A DNA stretch of 64,000 nucleotides from CAZAYP01 sp964489425 [NCBI: uncultured Verrucomicrobiota bacterium] (GCA_964489425.1 CAZAYP010000002.1:1-64000), one strand, 5' to 3'; shown: positions 43,405-54,400, numbered from the stretch's first letter. Numbers and translations: made by a program. Notes: generated by a model not told the origin, from the sequence alone.

Positions 43405-43928
43405 CGTCCCTATTCCTTTGTTCGTTATGATGTCCAATCCTGTAATTAATGTACCCCGATCCGCGCTGGGCGGCAAGGGCGGGGACAAAAAAACATCACC
43501 ACCGCCCCGGCTTATTGTGCCTGGATCGCAGATCTGCAGGCGGAGAAGGCCAGCGCCCCAAAAAATAGGTTCCTTGCGATTTCCATGGGATCCAAGCACC
43601 CACCATTGCGCGAAAACGTTGATTTGGTCGCTGTGGCCGACTGGGGAATCGGTCGGAGTCCCGGCTTCAGCCGGAAGTTCCCTGCGTCCTTCAGGACGTG
43701 GTCCGAGCCGCGGGCTAAAGCCCGCGTAGAGCTTCCGCCTGAAGGCGGAACTCTGACGCGATACGCTCCCCGCCTTAATCAGCCCTGGCATACTTTGAAA
43801 ATCAATCGCCATTCGCATGGCCCTTTCATTCCACTGAAAACAGCGAATAACCCAAAAAAAAACACTAAATCCTTCTCCATATGCGTTATATACTATCAAC
43901 CGTGAAAAACCGGGAACCCAAAGAGCCT
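43405..43928. other. Divergent non-coding interval with hairpin cluster
   Basis: This interval separates the pseudopilin gene from the ECF sigma operon. It holds the four-hairpin cluster at 43662-43750 and an AT-richer stretch near 43800-43880 that may contain the sigma-factor promoter. I cannot assign -35/-10 boxes with confidence. Confidence 0.5.
43662..43750. repeat. Four consecutive hairpins with related loops
   Basis: CCGG-CTTCAG-CCGG (43662-43675), CGTC-CTTCAG-GACG (43685-43698), CGCGGG-CTAAAG-CCCGCG (43709-43726) and TTCCGC-CTGAAG-GCGGAA (43733-43750) follow one another. The stems differ completely, but every centre is CTTCAG, CTGAAG or CTAAAG. A related stem, ccgcgggc-gtaa-gcccgtgg, occurs at 45909-45928. 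Confidence 0.8.
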
Positions 43929-44504
43929 ATGCAAGCGGCAGAACAGGAATGGGTGGCGGAATACCAGCGCGGAAATATCGCGGCGCTGGGCAAGCTCGTG
44001 GAGCATTTCCGGCCGGCGCTGTATGGCTATATCATGAGCATGGTCAAGGCGCCGGCTGACGCCGAGGAGATTTTCCAGGATATGTGGGTGCGCTGCATCA
44101 AGCACCTGCCCACGTGGAAGTCCGGCCACTTGCGACACTGGCTGGCCCGCATTGCCCACAACCTGGTGGTGGACCGGATCCGCCAGAAAAAGCCGATCCT
44201 GTTGGATGACTTGGCTACGGCCGCGGTGCCGGACCCGCTCGCCCGCGTGGCGTCTGCGGCCCCGGGGCCGGACCGCGAAGCGGTGCACCGCGACCTTGCC
44301 GGCAGGATCCACGCGGCCATCCAGATGTTGCCGCCGGAGCAGCGCGAAGTGTTTGTGATGCGGACAGAGGCGGACCTGCCGTTCAAGGAGATCGCCCGCA
44401 TCCAGAAGGTTTCGATCAATACGGCGCTGGCGCGGATGCAGTACGCGCTGGCCAAGTTGCGCGTGGAACTGGCCGCGGAATACCGCGAGCTGGCGGGAGG
44501 ATGA
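43929..44504 (+). CDS. ECF-type RNA polymerase sigma factor
   Basis: This 191-aa sigma factor has region 2 ('WVAEYQRGNIAALGKLVEHF', 'AEEIFQDMWVRCIKHL', 'HWLARIAHNLVVDRIRQKK') and region 4 ('MLPPEQREVFVMRTEADLPF', 'KEIARIQKVSINTALARMQY'). Regions 1.1 and 3 are absent, as in ECF factors. ATG 43929 is preferred because it gives a standard short N-terminus; ATG 43881 would add 16 residues. The anti-sigma gene starts 3 bases after its stop. Confidence 0.92.
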   Translation: MQAAEQEWVAEYQRGNIAALGKLVEHFRPALYGYIMSMVKAPADAEEIFQDMWVRCIKHLPTWKSGHLRHWLARIAHNLVVDRIRQKKPILLDDLATAAVPDPLARVASAAPGPDREAVHRDLAGRIHAAIQMLPPEQREVFVMRTEADLPFKEIARIQKVSINTALARMQYALAKLRVELAAEYRELAGG

Positions 44505-44507
44505 CCC

Positions 44508-45110
44508 ATGAAATGTTACACCTATCAGAACTTTGTGTTGCTGGCGGCCTCGGGCGAGTTGGGTCCCTGGCGCCAGCGCCGCCTGGCGCGGCACCTTGTG
44601 GCTTGTCCGGATTGCCGCGCTTACCAGGCCGACTGGATTCGCCTCCGGGACCTGGCTGCTGCCCGGTCGGAACAAGCCGTGGCGGTTCCTGATCATGTCA
44701 TGGAACAGATCCTGCAGGCCGGCCGCGATGCAGCGCCCGACCTGGTTCTGGCCGGTTCAGGCCCTTCCTGGCGGCCGGCCTTGGCGTGGCTCGCGCCAGC
44801 CTTGGCGGTGCTGGCGATCGGCGCGGGCGTTCTGCTCTGGAGTGTCCAGCGGGGCGGCCGCGCGCCGGAATTGGCCGCTGTTGAGCACGCCCGCCAACCC
44901 GTGCCCGTGGAAGCGGCTCCGGGCCTTGCATGGGATGACGGGTTGGATGCTGAGTTTACCGCCTTGGAAACCATGGCGTCCACGGTCGGGCAGGAGTGGA
45001 CCTCGGTGAGCGCCGCAAACGGCGAACCCGGGGGCACCGGGGATGAAAAGTCGTACCTTGACGAGAACGACCTGGCCCGCGAACTGCTGGCTTTGGAGAA
45101 ACGAACATGA
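44508..45110 (+). CDS. Anti-sigma factor with zinc-finger-like domain and one membrane helix
   Basis: The 200-aa protein begins with a ZAS/zf-HC2-type motif: 'RRLARHLVACPDCRAYQADW' gives His-X3-Cys-X2-Cys. A transmembrane helix follows (about 85-108; 'LAWLAPALAVLAIGAGVLLW') and then an extracytoplasmic acidic tail. It should bind and inactivate the upstream ECF sigma at the membrane. The stop overlaps the start of the third gene (ATGA), which encodes a periplasmic protein. Confidence 0.85.
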   Translation: MKCYTYQNFVLLAASGELGPWRQRRLARHLVACPDCRAYQADWIRLRDLAAARSEQAVAVPDHVMEQILQAGRDAAPDLVLAGSGPSWRPALAWLAPALAVLAIGAGVLLWSVQRGGRAPELAAVEHARQPVPVEAAPGLAWDDGLDAEFTALETMASTVGQEWTSVSAANGEPGGTGDEKSYLDENDLARELLALEKRT

Positions 45111-45877
45111 AAGCATCGCGGTTTGTTTGCTGCCTGGTTGCAGGTGGGATCTGGCTGCCGCTGGCCGGCGCACAGGATGGACGCCCGGACGTGGATGGCG
45201 GACCTGGCTTCATGCCGCCGCCGGCCGTGATGGAGGGCGAGCCCGGGGGCCCCATGCATCCGGGCCATCACCCGCCGCCGGATGCCGGGTTTGACGGCCA
45301 CCGGCCGCCTTCAGCCAGCAAGTTGGACGAGTGGATGGAGTTTATCCGCCAGACCGAGCCGCAGAACTATGAGCAGTTTCAGCGCTGGCGCGAGCAGAAC
45401 CCGATGATCCTGCGCCAACAGATGCGCCGGCGCCTGGTGGCCCATGAAATCACCAGCGTCCTTGACCATTATCCGACCCTGCGCGCGGCTTTCGATCAGC
45501 TGTCGCCCGAGGACCGCGAGCGCTGTGTTCGGGAGCTGGTCGGCCGCGCGCCGCCGTTCCCGGCTCCGGGCGGCTGCGACCCGCGGCCGCCGGACAGCCC
45601 GGAGCTTTGCGGTTTGGATAATGACGCGCGCGCCATGATCAAGGAATACCGGGCCGCGTCTGAAGACGCTGTCCGCCAGGAAATCCGGGCGCGGCTCAAG
45701 GCCAACATCGAGAAGCAGTTCGACCTGCGCACCCAGGCGCGCCAGGCCATGATCAAGCAGATGGGCGAAAAGATCGGCGAACTGAAAGCGCGCCTGGCCC
45801 AGCGCCAGGAACGCCGCGATCAAATCATCGCCAAGCGGCTGGACGACATGCTGCGCGATGAATCCATGGCGTGGTAA
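45107..45877 (+). CDS. Periplasmic helical protein, third gene of the ECF operon
   Basis: This 256-aa protein has a signal peptide ('FVCCLVAGGIWLPLAGA') and a Pro/Gly/His-rich segment (about 30-65, with 'GPMHPGHHPPPD'). The rest is mainly helical and charged ('EFIRQTEPQNYEQFQRW', 'KQMGEKIGELKARLAQRQER'). No family is recognised. The form recalls CpxP/DUF3106-like proteins. Being coupled to the sigma/anti-sigma pair, it may be the sensor or the main target of that switch. The His-rich stretch could bind metal; this is speculative. Confidence 0.7.
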   Translation: MKASRFVCCLVAGGIWLPLAGAQDGRPDVDGGPGFMPPPAVMEGEPGGPMHPGHHPPPDAGFDGHRPPSASKLDEWMEFIRQTEPQNYEQFQRWREQNPMILRQQMRRRLVAHEITSVLDHYPTLRAAFDQLSPEDRERCVRELVGRAPPFPAPGGCDPRPPDSPELCGLDNDARAMIKEYRAASEDAVRQEIRARLKANIEKQFDLRTQARQAMIKQMGEKIGELKARLAQRQERRDQIIAKRLDDMLRDESMAW

Positions 45878-45908
45878 GGGCTTGATTACAGCGCCATCCC
45901 GCACGTAG

Positions 45909-45928
45909 CCGCGGGCGTAAGCCCGTGG
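45909..45928. repeat. Short hairpin between the ECF operon and rsfS
   Basis: CCGCGGGC-gtaa-GCCCGTGG is an eight-base stem with one G-T pair. It lies between two convergent genes, where it may act as a weak terminator. It belongs with the CGCGGGCTAAAGCCCGCG hairpin at 43709-43726. Confidence 0.5.
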
Positions 45929-45980
45929 ACGATGCCGGGCGCCGCTGCTGCCGCGTGCCCGTTGAGCGGCCGGCCCCGTC

Positions 45981-46319
45981 TCAATCCTCGACGCGCGGCG
46001 CGTCGTTCCACAGGCGTTCCAGTGAATACCGGTCGCGCAGATCCTGGGTGAACAGGTGGACCACCACATCGAAGTAATCCGCAACCATCCACTGGCTTTC
46101 CGGCGTGCCGGCATGGCGGTGGGCCTTGACGCCCTCTTTCTTGAGGTGCCGCTCAAGGTCGTCGGCCAGGGCCTTGATGTGCGGGGAGTTGGCCGCGGTG
46201 ACGATCACGAAAAAATCCGTGACCCCGGACAGTTCCCGCACGTCCAGGATGACCGCGTCGGCGGCCTTTTTCTGTTCAAGGATCGCGCGTGCCTTTTTTG
46301 CCAGTTCAATCGCTTTGAT
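45981..46319 (-). CDS. rsfS: Ribosomal silencing factor RsfS, apparent ATC start
   Basis: Homology to RsfS/iojap covers the whole frame: 'IKAIELAKKARAILEQKKAA', 'DAVILDVRELSGVTDFFVIV', 'NSPHIKALADDLE' and 'SQWMVADYFDVVVHLF'. RsfS binds L14 and blocks subunit joining in poor nutrition. The full family N-terminus starts at codon ATC (46319-46317), preceded by AAAGGAGC at 8 bases, with an in-frame TGA two codons earlier. No ATG, GTG or TTG is available there. An internal GTG (46241) would remove about 26 conserved residues, and CTG at 46304 is another option. It follows nadD by 17 bases, the usual pairing. Confidence 0.85.
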   Translation of the reverse strand: MKAIELAKKARAILEQKKAADAVILDVRELSGVTDFFVIVTAANSPHIKALADDLERHLKKEGVKAHRHAGTPESQWMVADYFDVVVHLFTQDLRDRYSLERLWNDAPRVED

Positions 46320-46336
46320 GGTTCAAGCTCCTTTGT

Positions 46337-46951
46337 TCAGCCCAGGTACAAGCCATGTTCGGCAATATACATGGCCACCGCGTCCGGCACAAGATAGCGG
46401 ATGCTCAAACCTTCGGCTACCCGATGGCGGATTTCCGTGGCCGAGATCTCGACCAGGCGCGCTTCCATGTAATGCTCCAGCAACCGCTCCGGCCACGGGG
46501 CCGCGAGGCCGATTTTATCCGCGGTCAGCGTGGCGCGGGTAAACCCCGGCCGGCCGCAGGTGATGAATGGGCAGCGGCCCAGCAGGTCGTAAATATTCTT
46601 CCACGTGCGCAGCTCCGGCAACGAGTCGCCACCGATGATGAAGAAATAGTCGTGTTCCGGGTGCTGGGTTTGCAGTGCGGTGATGGTGTCGATGGTGTAG
46701 GATTTCCCGGGGCGTGCCAGCTCCATGGCATCCACCTCGAACCGGTCGTCGCCCTCGACCGCGGCTTCCAGCATGGCCTGGCGGTGTTCCGCCGCGGCGA
46801 CGCCGGCCAGGTCCTTGTGCGGTGGCTGGGCGCTGGGGATGAGCAGGCAGCGGTCGAGCTCGAACCGTTCCAGGACGTCCTGGGCCATGATCAGGTGCCC
46901 GGTATGTACCGGGTTGAACGTGCCGCCGAAAACTCCAATTCGCTGTCCCAA
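46337..46951 (-). CDS. nadD: Nicotinate-nucleotide adenylyltransferase
   Basis: This 204-aa enzyme makes nicotinate adenine dinucleotide from NaMN and ATP in NAD synthesis. The nucleotidyltransferase signature 'GVFGGTFNPVHTGHLIMAQ' is followed by 'PSAQPPHK', 'DYFFIIGGDSLPELRTWKN' and the C-terminal 'ISATEIRHRVAEG'. No ATG lies near the family start; TTG at 46951 ('LGQRIGVFGG') with AAGG upstream is the best start. A TTG at 47035 would add 28 residues atypical for NadD. It is paired with rsfS downstream. Confidence 0.9.
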   Translation of the reverse strand: MGQRIGVFGGTFNPVHTGHLIMAQDVLERFELDRCLLIPSAQPPHKDLAGVAAAEHRQAMLEAAVEGDDRFEVDAMELARPGKSYTIDTITALQTQHPEHDYFFIIGGDSLPELRTWKNIYDLLGRCPFITCGRPGFTRATLTADKIGLAAPWPERLLEHYMEARLVEISATEIRHRVAEGLSIRYLVPDAVAMYIAEHGLYLG

Positions 46952-47058
46952 CGCTTGTTTGCCTTGTGGTTGACTCGCCGGTTGCGTCGCCGGCCATACT
47001 TGAGCTAGAGTAACCCTGCCGCTGCCGGGGCTCAAGGCAAAACGGCGCGGCCATACGC

Positions 47059-48351
47059 ATGAACCGGACCTACCATATCTGGACCATCGGCTGCCAGATG
47101 AACGCCGCGGACGCGCGTCGCCTGGCGGAAGGCCTGGCCCTGGCCGGCTACGTGCCGGCCGCTGTCCCGGAGGCGGCCGACCTGGCGATCCTCAATACCT
47201 GCGTGGTGCGGCAGCGCTCTGAAGACAAGGCGTACAGCCAGCTCGGTTGGTTGCGCAAGGTCAAAAAACGCCGGCCGGGCATGCAGGTTGCGCTCATGGG
47301 CTGCCTCGTTGGGCCGCAGGCCTCCACGGCCTTGCGTGAACGGTTCCCGTTTGTGGATTACTTCGTTGCGCCGTCGGATTATGACAGCCTGCTGGCGGCC
47401 CTGCCGGCGGCTGCGGAGCCGCGGGAGCCGCCCACCGCCGCTACGGCCGGATCGGTCTGCGCCCTGGTGCCGGCGGTGCTGGGCTGCTCCCATGCCTGCG
47501 CCTTCTGCGTTATTCCCAGCCGGCGCGGCCCGGAGCGCAGCCGTCCCATGGCCGACATCCTGGCCGAGGCGCGCCGCCTGGTGGACCAGGGGGCGCGCGA
47601 AATAACCATCCTGGGCCAGATCGTGGACCGGTATGGCCTCGACCTGGACCCGCGCGCGGATCTCGCCCTGCTGCTGCGGCGGCTGGCGGAGACGGAAGAC
47701 TTGCTGCGCATCCGCTTCCTTACCAGCCATCCCAACTGGATATCCGCGGCCCTGATCGATGCCGTTGCCGAGACAGAAAAAATCTGTCCGCAATGGGAAA
47801 TCGCGCTCCAAAGCGGCAGCGACCGCATCCTGGCGCGCATGCGGCGGGGGTATGATTGCGATAAGTTCCTGCGCCTTGTGGACCGCATCCGCAACCGCCT
47901 GCCCGCCGCCGCGATTCACACCGATATCATCGCGGGGTTCCCGGGCGAAACCGTGGCGGAGTTCGAGGACTCGATGCGGCTCCTGGCCCGGGTGGAGTTC
48001 GACACGGTGCACGTCGTCAAGTATTCCACGCGGCCTGGCACCTACGCGGCGGCGCAGTATGTCGATGATGTGCCGGACGACGAGAAGGAGCGCCGGCGGG
48101 CCGCCCTGGACGCGCTGCAAAAAGAAATTCAAACCCGGCAAAACAGCCGCCTGCTCGGGCAAGCCGTTGAGATCCTGGTGGAGCGTCAGGACCGTGGGCG
48201 CTGGCACGGCCGGACCCGCGAAAACAAAATCGTGTTTGCCGCCGGGGCCGGCGGCGAGACGCTGGGCGGCCTGGCGCGGGTCCTGATCGAGTGGGCTGGT
48301 CCGTTTTCGTTGATTGGCCGTTGCGTGCCGGCGGGCGGCACGCCGGCATAA
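47059..48351 (+). CDS. miaB: tRNA methylthiotransferase MiaB
   Basis: The 430-aa radical-SAM enzyme adds a methylthio group to i6A37 in tRNAs reading UNN codons. The N-terminal UPF0004 domain has its three cluster cysteines ('TIGCQMN', 'NTCVVRQRSEDK', 'MGCLV'). The radical-SAM motif is 'GCSHACAFCVIPSRRG'. The core has 'QSGSDRILARMRRGYD' and 'TDIIAGFPGETVAEFEDS', and the C-terminus is a TRAM domain. 'RQRSEDKAYSQLG' supports MiaB rather than RimO or MtaB. It is divergent from nadD. Confidence 0.93.
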   Translation: MNRTYHIWTIGCQMNAADARRLAEGLALAGYVPAAVPEAADLAILNTCVVRQRSEDKAYSQLGWLRKVKKRRPGMQVALMGCLVGPQASTALRERFPFVDYFVAPSDYDSLLAALPAAAEPREPPTAATAGSVCALVPAVLGCSHACAFCVIPSRRGPERSRPMADILAEARRLVDQGAREITILGQIVDRYGLDLDPRADLALLLRRLAETEDLLRIRFLTSHPNWISAALIDAVAETEKICPQWEIALQSGSDRILARMRRGYDCDKFLRLVDRIRNRLPAAAIHTDIIAGFPGETVAEFEDSMRLLARVEFDTVHVVKYSTRPGTYAAAQYVDDVPDDEKERRRAALDALQKEIQTRQNSRLLGQAVEILVERQDRGRWHGRTRENKIVFAAGAGGETLGGLARVLIEWAGPFSLIGRCVPAGGTPA

Positions 48352-48463
48352 CGCGGAATTGTTAAACAATCCGCACTGATAGCTGTATTTTGAATGTGAA
48401 AAACTGATGAGAGGGTAAACTGCCCAGCGGTCCAAAGAAACCACTCCGGCTGAAGGAGGATTG

Positions 48464-51400
48464 ATGCGTGCGGTTATACTGATTGGCTTGTTCCTGCTAT
48501 CTGCTGCAACCAGTCCGGCAGCGTATTATCTTTTTGCGACCAACGCGGCCATCACCAATGGGGATCTGACCTACGAGGGCTATGACCTTGAAGTAGACAA
48601 CTGCACCTTGACCGTGGATGGGTCGCACAGCTTCCAGTCGCTCGTGCTAACCAACGCGGCCGTCCTGACGCATCCCTATACTTCGACCCTCGAGGTGCAT
48701 TCGCTGGATTTGACGATCGCCGGCAGCCTCGTGGTGGCGACCAATGCCAGCATCGACGTGCGGAATCGCGGGTTCGTGGATTACTACACCAGCGGCAATA
48801 GCACGAACCGGGGCGCGACCGGCGGCGGTGGTGGCAGTTATGGCGGGTTGGGTTACTACGAAAGCGACTGGTCGCCGGGCTGGGTGTATGGCGACTTCCG
48901 CAACCCGGTGGAGCCCGGCGCGGGCGGCGCCGGCGACCGCGACTCGGGCGGATTGGGCGGCGGCCTGATCCGCATCGCCGCCGGCACGTTGCAGATCGAC
49001 GGCTGGGTCTGCGCCAATGGCGAGGAAGGCCACGACTGGGCCTGGCGCACCGGCGGGGGCGGCGCGGGCGGCGGTATCCGCCTGGACGCGGGCCTTCTCC
49101 GCGGAACCGGCCTGATTACGGCCAACGGCGGCGACAAGTCCCTGGGCACTTGCGCGGGCGGCGGCGGGCGGGTGGCCGTGTATTACGCCGCCTTGGACGG
49201 TTTCGATATCACCCACCGCATCACGGCGTGCGGTGGCACCGGCGGTGGCAAGAATGGCGCGCCCGGCACCGTGTATCTCAAGGACACCGCCACCGGCGCG
49301 GACCAGTTGCGGGTGAGCAGCCACGGCCAGGTTAGTGGCTCCTGGACGCCGCTGGGCGCTACCGGCGACACGGTGCTGGTCGTGAATGACCTGGAGATGG
49401 CCGGCACCAACGTGGTGGTTGCGCCGGAACACAACCTGCCGTTCCAAGTCCAGAATCTGGCCGTGATGGATGGCGCGATCCTGACTCACCAGGGCACAGA
49501 CCCCGCGATTGTATACGGCCTTGAAATCACGGTTACCAACCTGTTCCTGGTGGATCCGTCGTCGTCGGTCAAGGTGAATGAGCGCGGGTTCCGGGACCAC
49601 TACACCACCGGCAACACCACCAACGGCGGCGCCCGGATGTCCGCCGGTGGCAGCTACGGCGGCCTCGGATACTGGGAAAGCACCTGGTGGCCGGGCTGGG
49701 TGTACGGCGATTTCCGCAACCCCGTGGAGCCCGGGGCCGGCGGCGCGGGCGACCGCGACGCGGGCGGCAACGGCGGCGGCCTGGTACGCATCGCCGCCGG
49801 CACCGCGCAGATCGATGGCACAATCAACGCGCGCGGGGGCGACGGCCTGGATACGGCGTACCGCACCGGCGGCGGCGGCGCGGGCGGCGGCATCCGGCTG
49901 GACGCGGGCACGCTGGCTGGCAGCGGCTGGATCACGGCCAACGGCGGCGACAAGGGCAACGGCACGGCCGGTGGCGGCGGCGGGCGGGTCGCCGTGTACT
50001 ACACCGTGCTGGATGGGTTTGACATCACCAACCGCATCGCGGCCTTGGGCGGCACGGGCGGCGGCAAAAACGCCGCGCCCGGCACGGTATACGTGAAGAA
50101 CGTGGGCGGCGGCGGCACCCTGCGCATCAGCAGCCAGGGCCAGGCCACGGGCGTTTACACGCCGCTGGGGTGCAGCACCGACACAGTGCTTGGGGTCGAA
50201 GACCTGGTCGTGAGCGGCACCAACGTGCTGGTGCTGCCGGAGCATGAGATGCCGGTCGAAGCCCACAGCATCGCGGTTAGCGCCGGCGGCCGCCTGCTGC
50301 ACCAGGGGGTCAACCCGAGCCAGGAGTACACGCTGCAGATGACCGTGGCGCACAACGTGACGATCGACGCCAGCTCGTCGATCGATGTGTCCAGCCAGGG
50401 GTATCGGGACTTCTACACCCACGGCAACACGACCTACGGCGGTGCCACCAGCGAGTCTGGCGGCAGCTATGGCGGCCTGGGCAAATCAATCTTCTATCCT
50501 GGCTGGGACATTCCCTGCACCACCGGCTATGCCAACCAGGTGTATGGCGACTACCATAACCCGCGCGAAATCGGCTCCGGCGGCGCGGGCGAGCGCGGCT
50601 CGGCCGGTAACGGCGGCGGGCTGATCCGCCTGACCTGCCGGCAGCTGCAGCTCGATGGTGCGATCCGCGCACGCGGCGAGGACGGCTACTCCAACTATGC
50701 CTATCGCAGTGGCGGCGGCGGCAGCGGCGGTGGCATCCTGGTCAATGCCGGCCTGGTGGCCGGCGCCGGGCTGGTCAATGCCGATGGCGGCAACGGCGCG
50801 GCGGCCTGCGGCTGGAGCATCGCCAGCGGCAGCGGCGGCGGCGGCCGGATTGCCGTCTACACCTGGCAAACCAACCTGCTGGAGATCACCAATGTCACGG
50901 CCCGGGGCGGCACCGGCGGCGGCGGACCCGGCCAGACCGGGTCAGTGTTTTTTACTTCAGCGCCGGCCGCGTTCTGGGATGCCGGCCTGGGCGAACTGGC
51001 ACACGACACAGAATCTCTCCAATGGTCGGGGCTGGGCATGGATCCCGAGCTGTACCACGCCGACGTGGCCGCCTACCTGGCCGGCGCGTACTATGCGGTG
51101 GCCCCGGGGCAGGCGGTCATCGGCCGCGCCGGGTGGTGGACCACCAATTCGCCGGACGGCCGTTACGACGTTAAAATCGTGTTTGCGCGCAACGACAATG
51201 GCGCCGTGGCCGGCGAACTCACGTTGCCGATCGCGGTCAACAATACGCTGCAGTGGCACACGGGCAGCGTGGCGCAAACCGAAACCTGGGCCAGCGGCGT
51301 GGTCCACGCCATCGAGGGGCAGTTGCGCATCACCAACGGTGTCACGGTTACGGTGGAGCCCGGCGCCATCATCAAGTGCGCGGGCGGCGGCAGCCTCCTG

Positions 51401-54400
51401 GTGGCCGCCGGTGGCGTGCTGAATGCCGCGGCCACGGAAACCGCGCCGATCATCTTCACGTCGCTGCGTGATGACAGCGTCGGCGGCGACAGCAACCTGG
51501 ACGGCGACGACACGCTGCCGTTGCCCGGCATCTGGGGCGGCATTGCCAGCCAGGGCGGCACGCTCAACCTGAGCGCCTACGTGCAGATGCGCTACACGCT
51601 CACCACGCACAGCGGCACCGTCAGCGTGGACGAGGCATGGCAGGGCACGGTCCTGCACGTCATCACCAACAACCTCACAGTCGGGCCCAACGCGACCCTG
51701 ACCATCAACCCGGGCGCGATCGTCAAGTTCGACACCAACAAGTGGCTCAAGGTGGATTCGCTGGGCACCCTCAACGCCCTCGGCACCCTGGCGCAACCCA
51801 TCATCCTGACCTCGCTCAAGGATGATACCGTGGGGGGCGACAGCAACAACGACGGCACCCGGACCCAGCCGGCGGCCGGCGACTGGAGCCAGGTGGTAGC
51901 CGGGGCGGGCCGGCTCAACCTGCAGCACGTGGAGATCGCCTACGCCGGCGGCACGCCCAGCCACGTGTACCAGTGGGGCGCCGGCGCTGTGCGCACGACC
52001 AATGGCGCTGTGGTGGTCATGAAAAACTGCGTGATCCGCGAGTCGCTGTTCGAGGGCCTCCACGCTGATCACGGCGGCAGCATTCACCTGACCAACACGG
52101 TGATCGCCGGCTGCGATCGGGCGGTCAACGCCGACGGCGCCTTGGTGGACCTGGTGAACTGCACGTTGTACTTCAACCGCATCGGCCTCTGGCCCCACGG
52201 CGGCACCATCAGCATGGTGAATTCCATCATCAGCCACAGCATTTCCAATGGCGTGGACGGCGCTTCTGTCATCCGCTATTCCAACGTGTGGTCGCCTTGG
52301 GGCCACAATGGCACGTTCACGCCGGGCGCAGACGGCAACATCTCGACCAACCCGGCGTTCAAAGATGCCGCCGGCGGCAATTTCCGGCTGGATTACCTGT
52401 CGCCCTGCATCGACGCGGCGGATGGGAGCGTGGCCGCGGCCGCGGATTATGCCGGCGTGCCGCGCTGCAACGATCCGCGCACCGTGGTCAAGAAGGGCGT
52501 GGCCGGCCCTGGCGGAATGTACCCGGACATGGGCGCCTACGAGTTTGCCGAAGGCGCCACCTCGGCCGTGGACCTGGTGGTGAACGGCGTGCAGGGCCCG
52601 GTGAGCGCAATGGCCGGCGGCGAGGTCACCCTGTCGTGGACCGTGGCCAATGTCGGCGCTGAAACCGCGCAGGGGCCATGGCACGACACGATCGGCATGG
52701 CGCTGGTGGCCAACGGGTCCACCAGCGTGCTCGCCAGCCTCGACGTGGTGGCCGGTACGGGCGGCGCCCTGGGTCCGGGGCATATTGTATCCAACTCCGC
52801 CACGTTCCGCGTCCCCGGCGCCGTGCCGGGCCAGTACCGCTGGTGGGCGTTTGTGAACGCGCGCGACGAGGTGTTCGAAGGCCAGAACCGCGGCAACAAT
52901 GGCCAGGTGTCCGAAGGCCTGGTGACCCTGGACGTGCCGGAACTGGACTTTTCCGGCGGCGTGACCAACGGCGCGTTTGCCGGCGCCGGCGAGCCGCTGT
53001 GGTTCAAGATTACCGCCACCAACGCCCAGAACATCCTGCTCGCGCTGGACCTGGCCGATGCGGCGGCGCGCTCCGAGATTTACGTGGCGCGCGGCTACAT
53101 GCCCGACCGCCAGGTGTTTGACTGGCAGCAGGCGCAGTGGAACAGCGCCGACACCAGCGTCATCATCCCGGGCGCGGCGGACGCGGTGTATTACGTCATG
53201 ATCTACCCGCAATACCTGCCCGGCAGCGGCGCGTTCACGCTGACCGTGGGCACGGCGGACTTCTCCCTGGCCTCCGTGGCGCCGGCGACCGTGGGCAACT
53301 ACGGGCCGGTCACCTTGGAGATCAACGGCGCCCTGCTGGACGCTGCCACCACGTTCCAACTTGTCGGGCCTGCCGGCCAGGTCCACGAGGCCGTGGACGT
53401 GTGGCCGGGCGATGCCAGCCGGGTCTACGCGCGGTTCAACCTCACGGACGCCGCGCAGGGCTCCTATGACGTGCGCGCCGGCCAGACCAACGGCCTCGTG
53501 GCCGTGCTGAGCGACGGCCTGCAGGTCGTCAAGGGCCTGGGGCCGCAATTGCAGGCAGATTTCATCCTGCCGGCGGCCACGCGGCTCGGTCGGCCGTTCA
53601 CCCTCGACGTGACCTATGCCAACGTGGGCGACGCCGACCTGTACGCGCCGGTGCTCGTCCTGACCGGCCCGGCCGGCATGGGCATGGGGCTGGCCGCCGG
53701 CAGCGCAGACGCCGTGGGGCAACTCCAGTTCATGGGGTACGCCGCCCAGGGCCCCATGCACATCCTGCGGCCCGGCCAGCGTGGCCAGGTGACCATCTAT
53801 TGCGCCGGGTCGGTGCAGGCCGCGATGCCGTTTGCCCTCGATTCGCTCAGCGTCAAGCCCGGCGAACCCACGCCGCCGCTGATCGACTGGGCGGCGTTGC
53901 GAGCCAATGTGCAGCCGCCGAACGTGGACGCGGCGCTCTGGGGCGCGACGTGGGAAACCTTCTGCCGGGAAATAGGCGCCACGTGGCCGGAAGTCGCGGT
54001 CCATCTCGGCGAGCAAATGCAACAGGGCCCCGTGCTCAACCACGAGCCGAACATCCTCGTGGACAATCTCATGAGCGACGCGTTCGAGGGCATGGTCAGC
54101 CAGGACGGCGGGTTGCTGGATCAAAACGCACCGTGGATTTGCGCGCACGCGCCGCGCCCGGGCGCGGGCGGCGGGGTGTTCGGGTTGGATGTACTGTTCG
54201 CCAAGGACCCGGACCCGGCGTTCATGACCAACAGCCTCCCGGTGCTGCGCAATCCCGCCGGCGGCGCCGTGGCCAGCCTGGTGGTGACGCAGGTGTGCGA
54301 CCGCCTGTACCGGTTCCAGTTCCCGGAACAGACCCAGGCTGGCCGCTACCAGCTGCGCCTCGGGCCGGACATCAAGGATTGGGCCGGCACGAAGCTGGAC

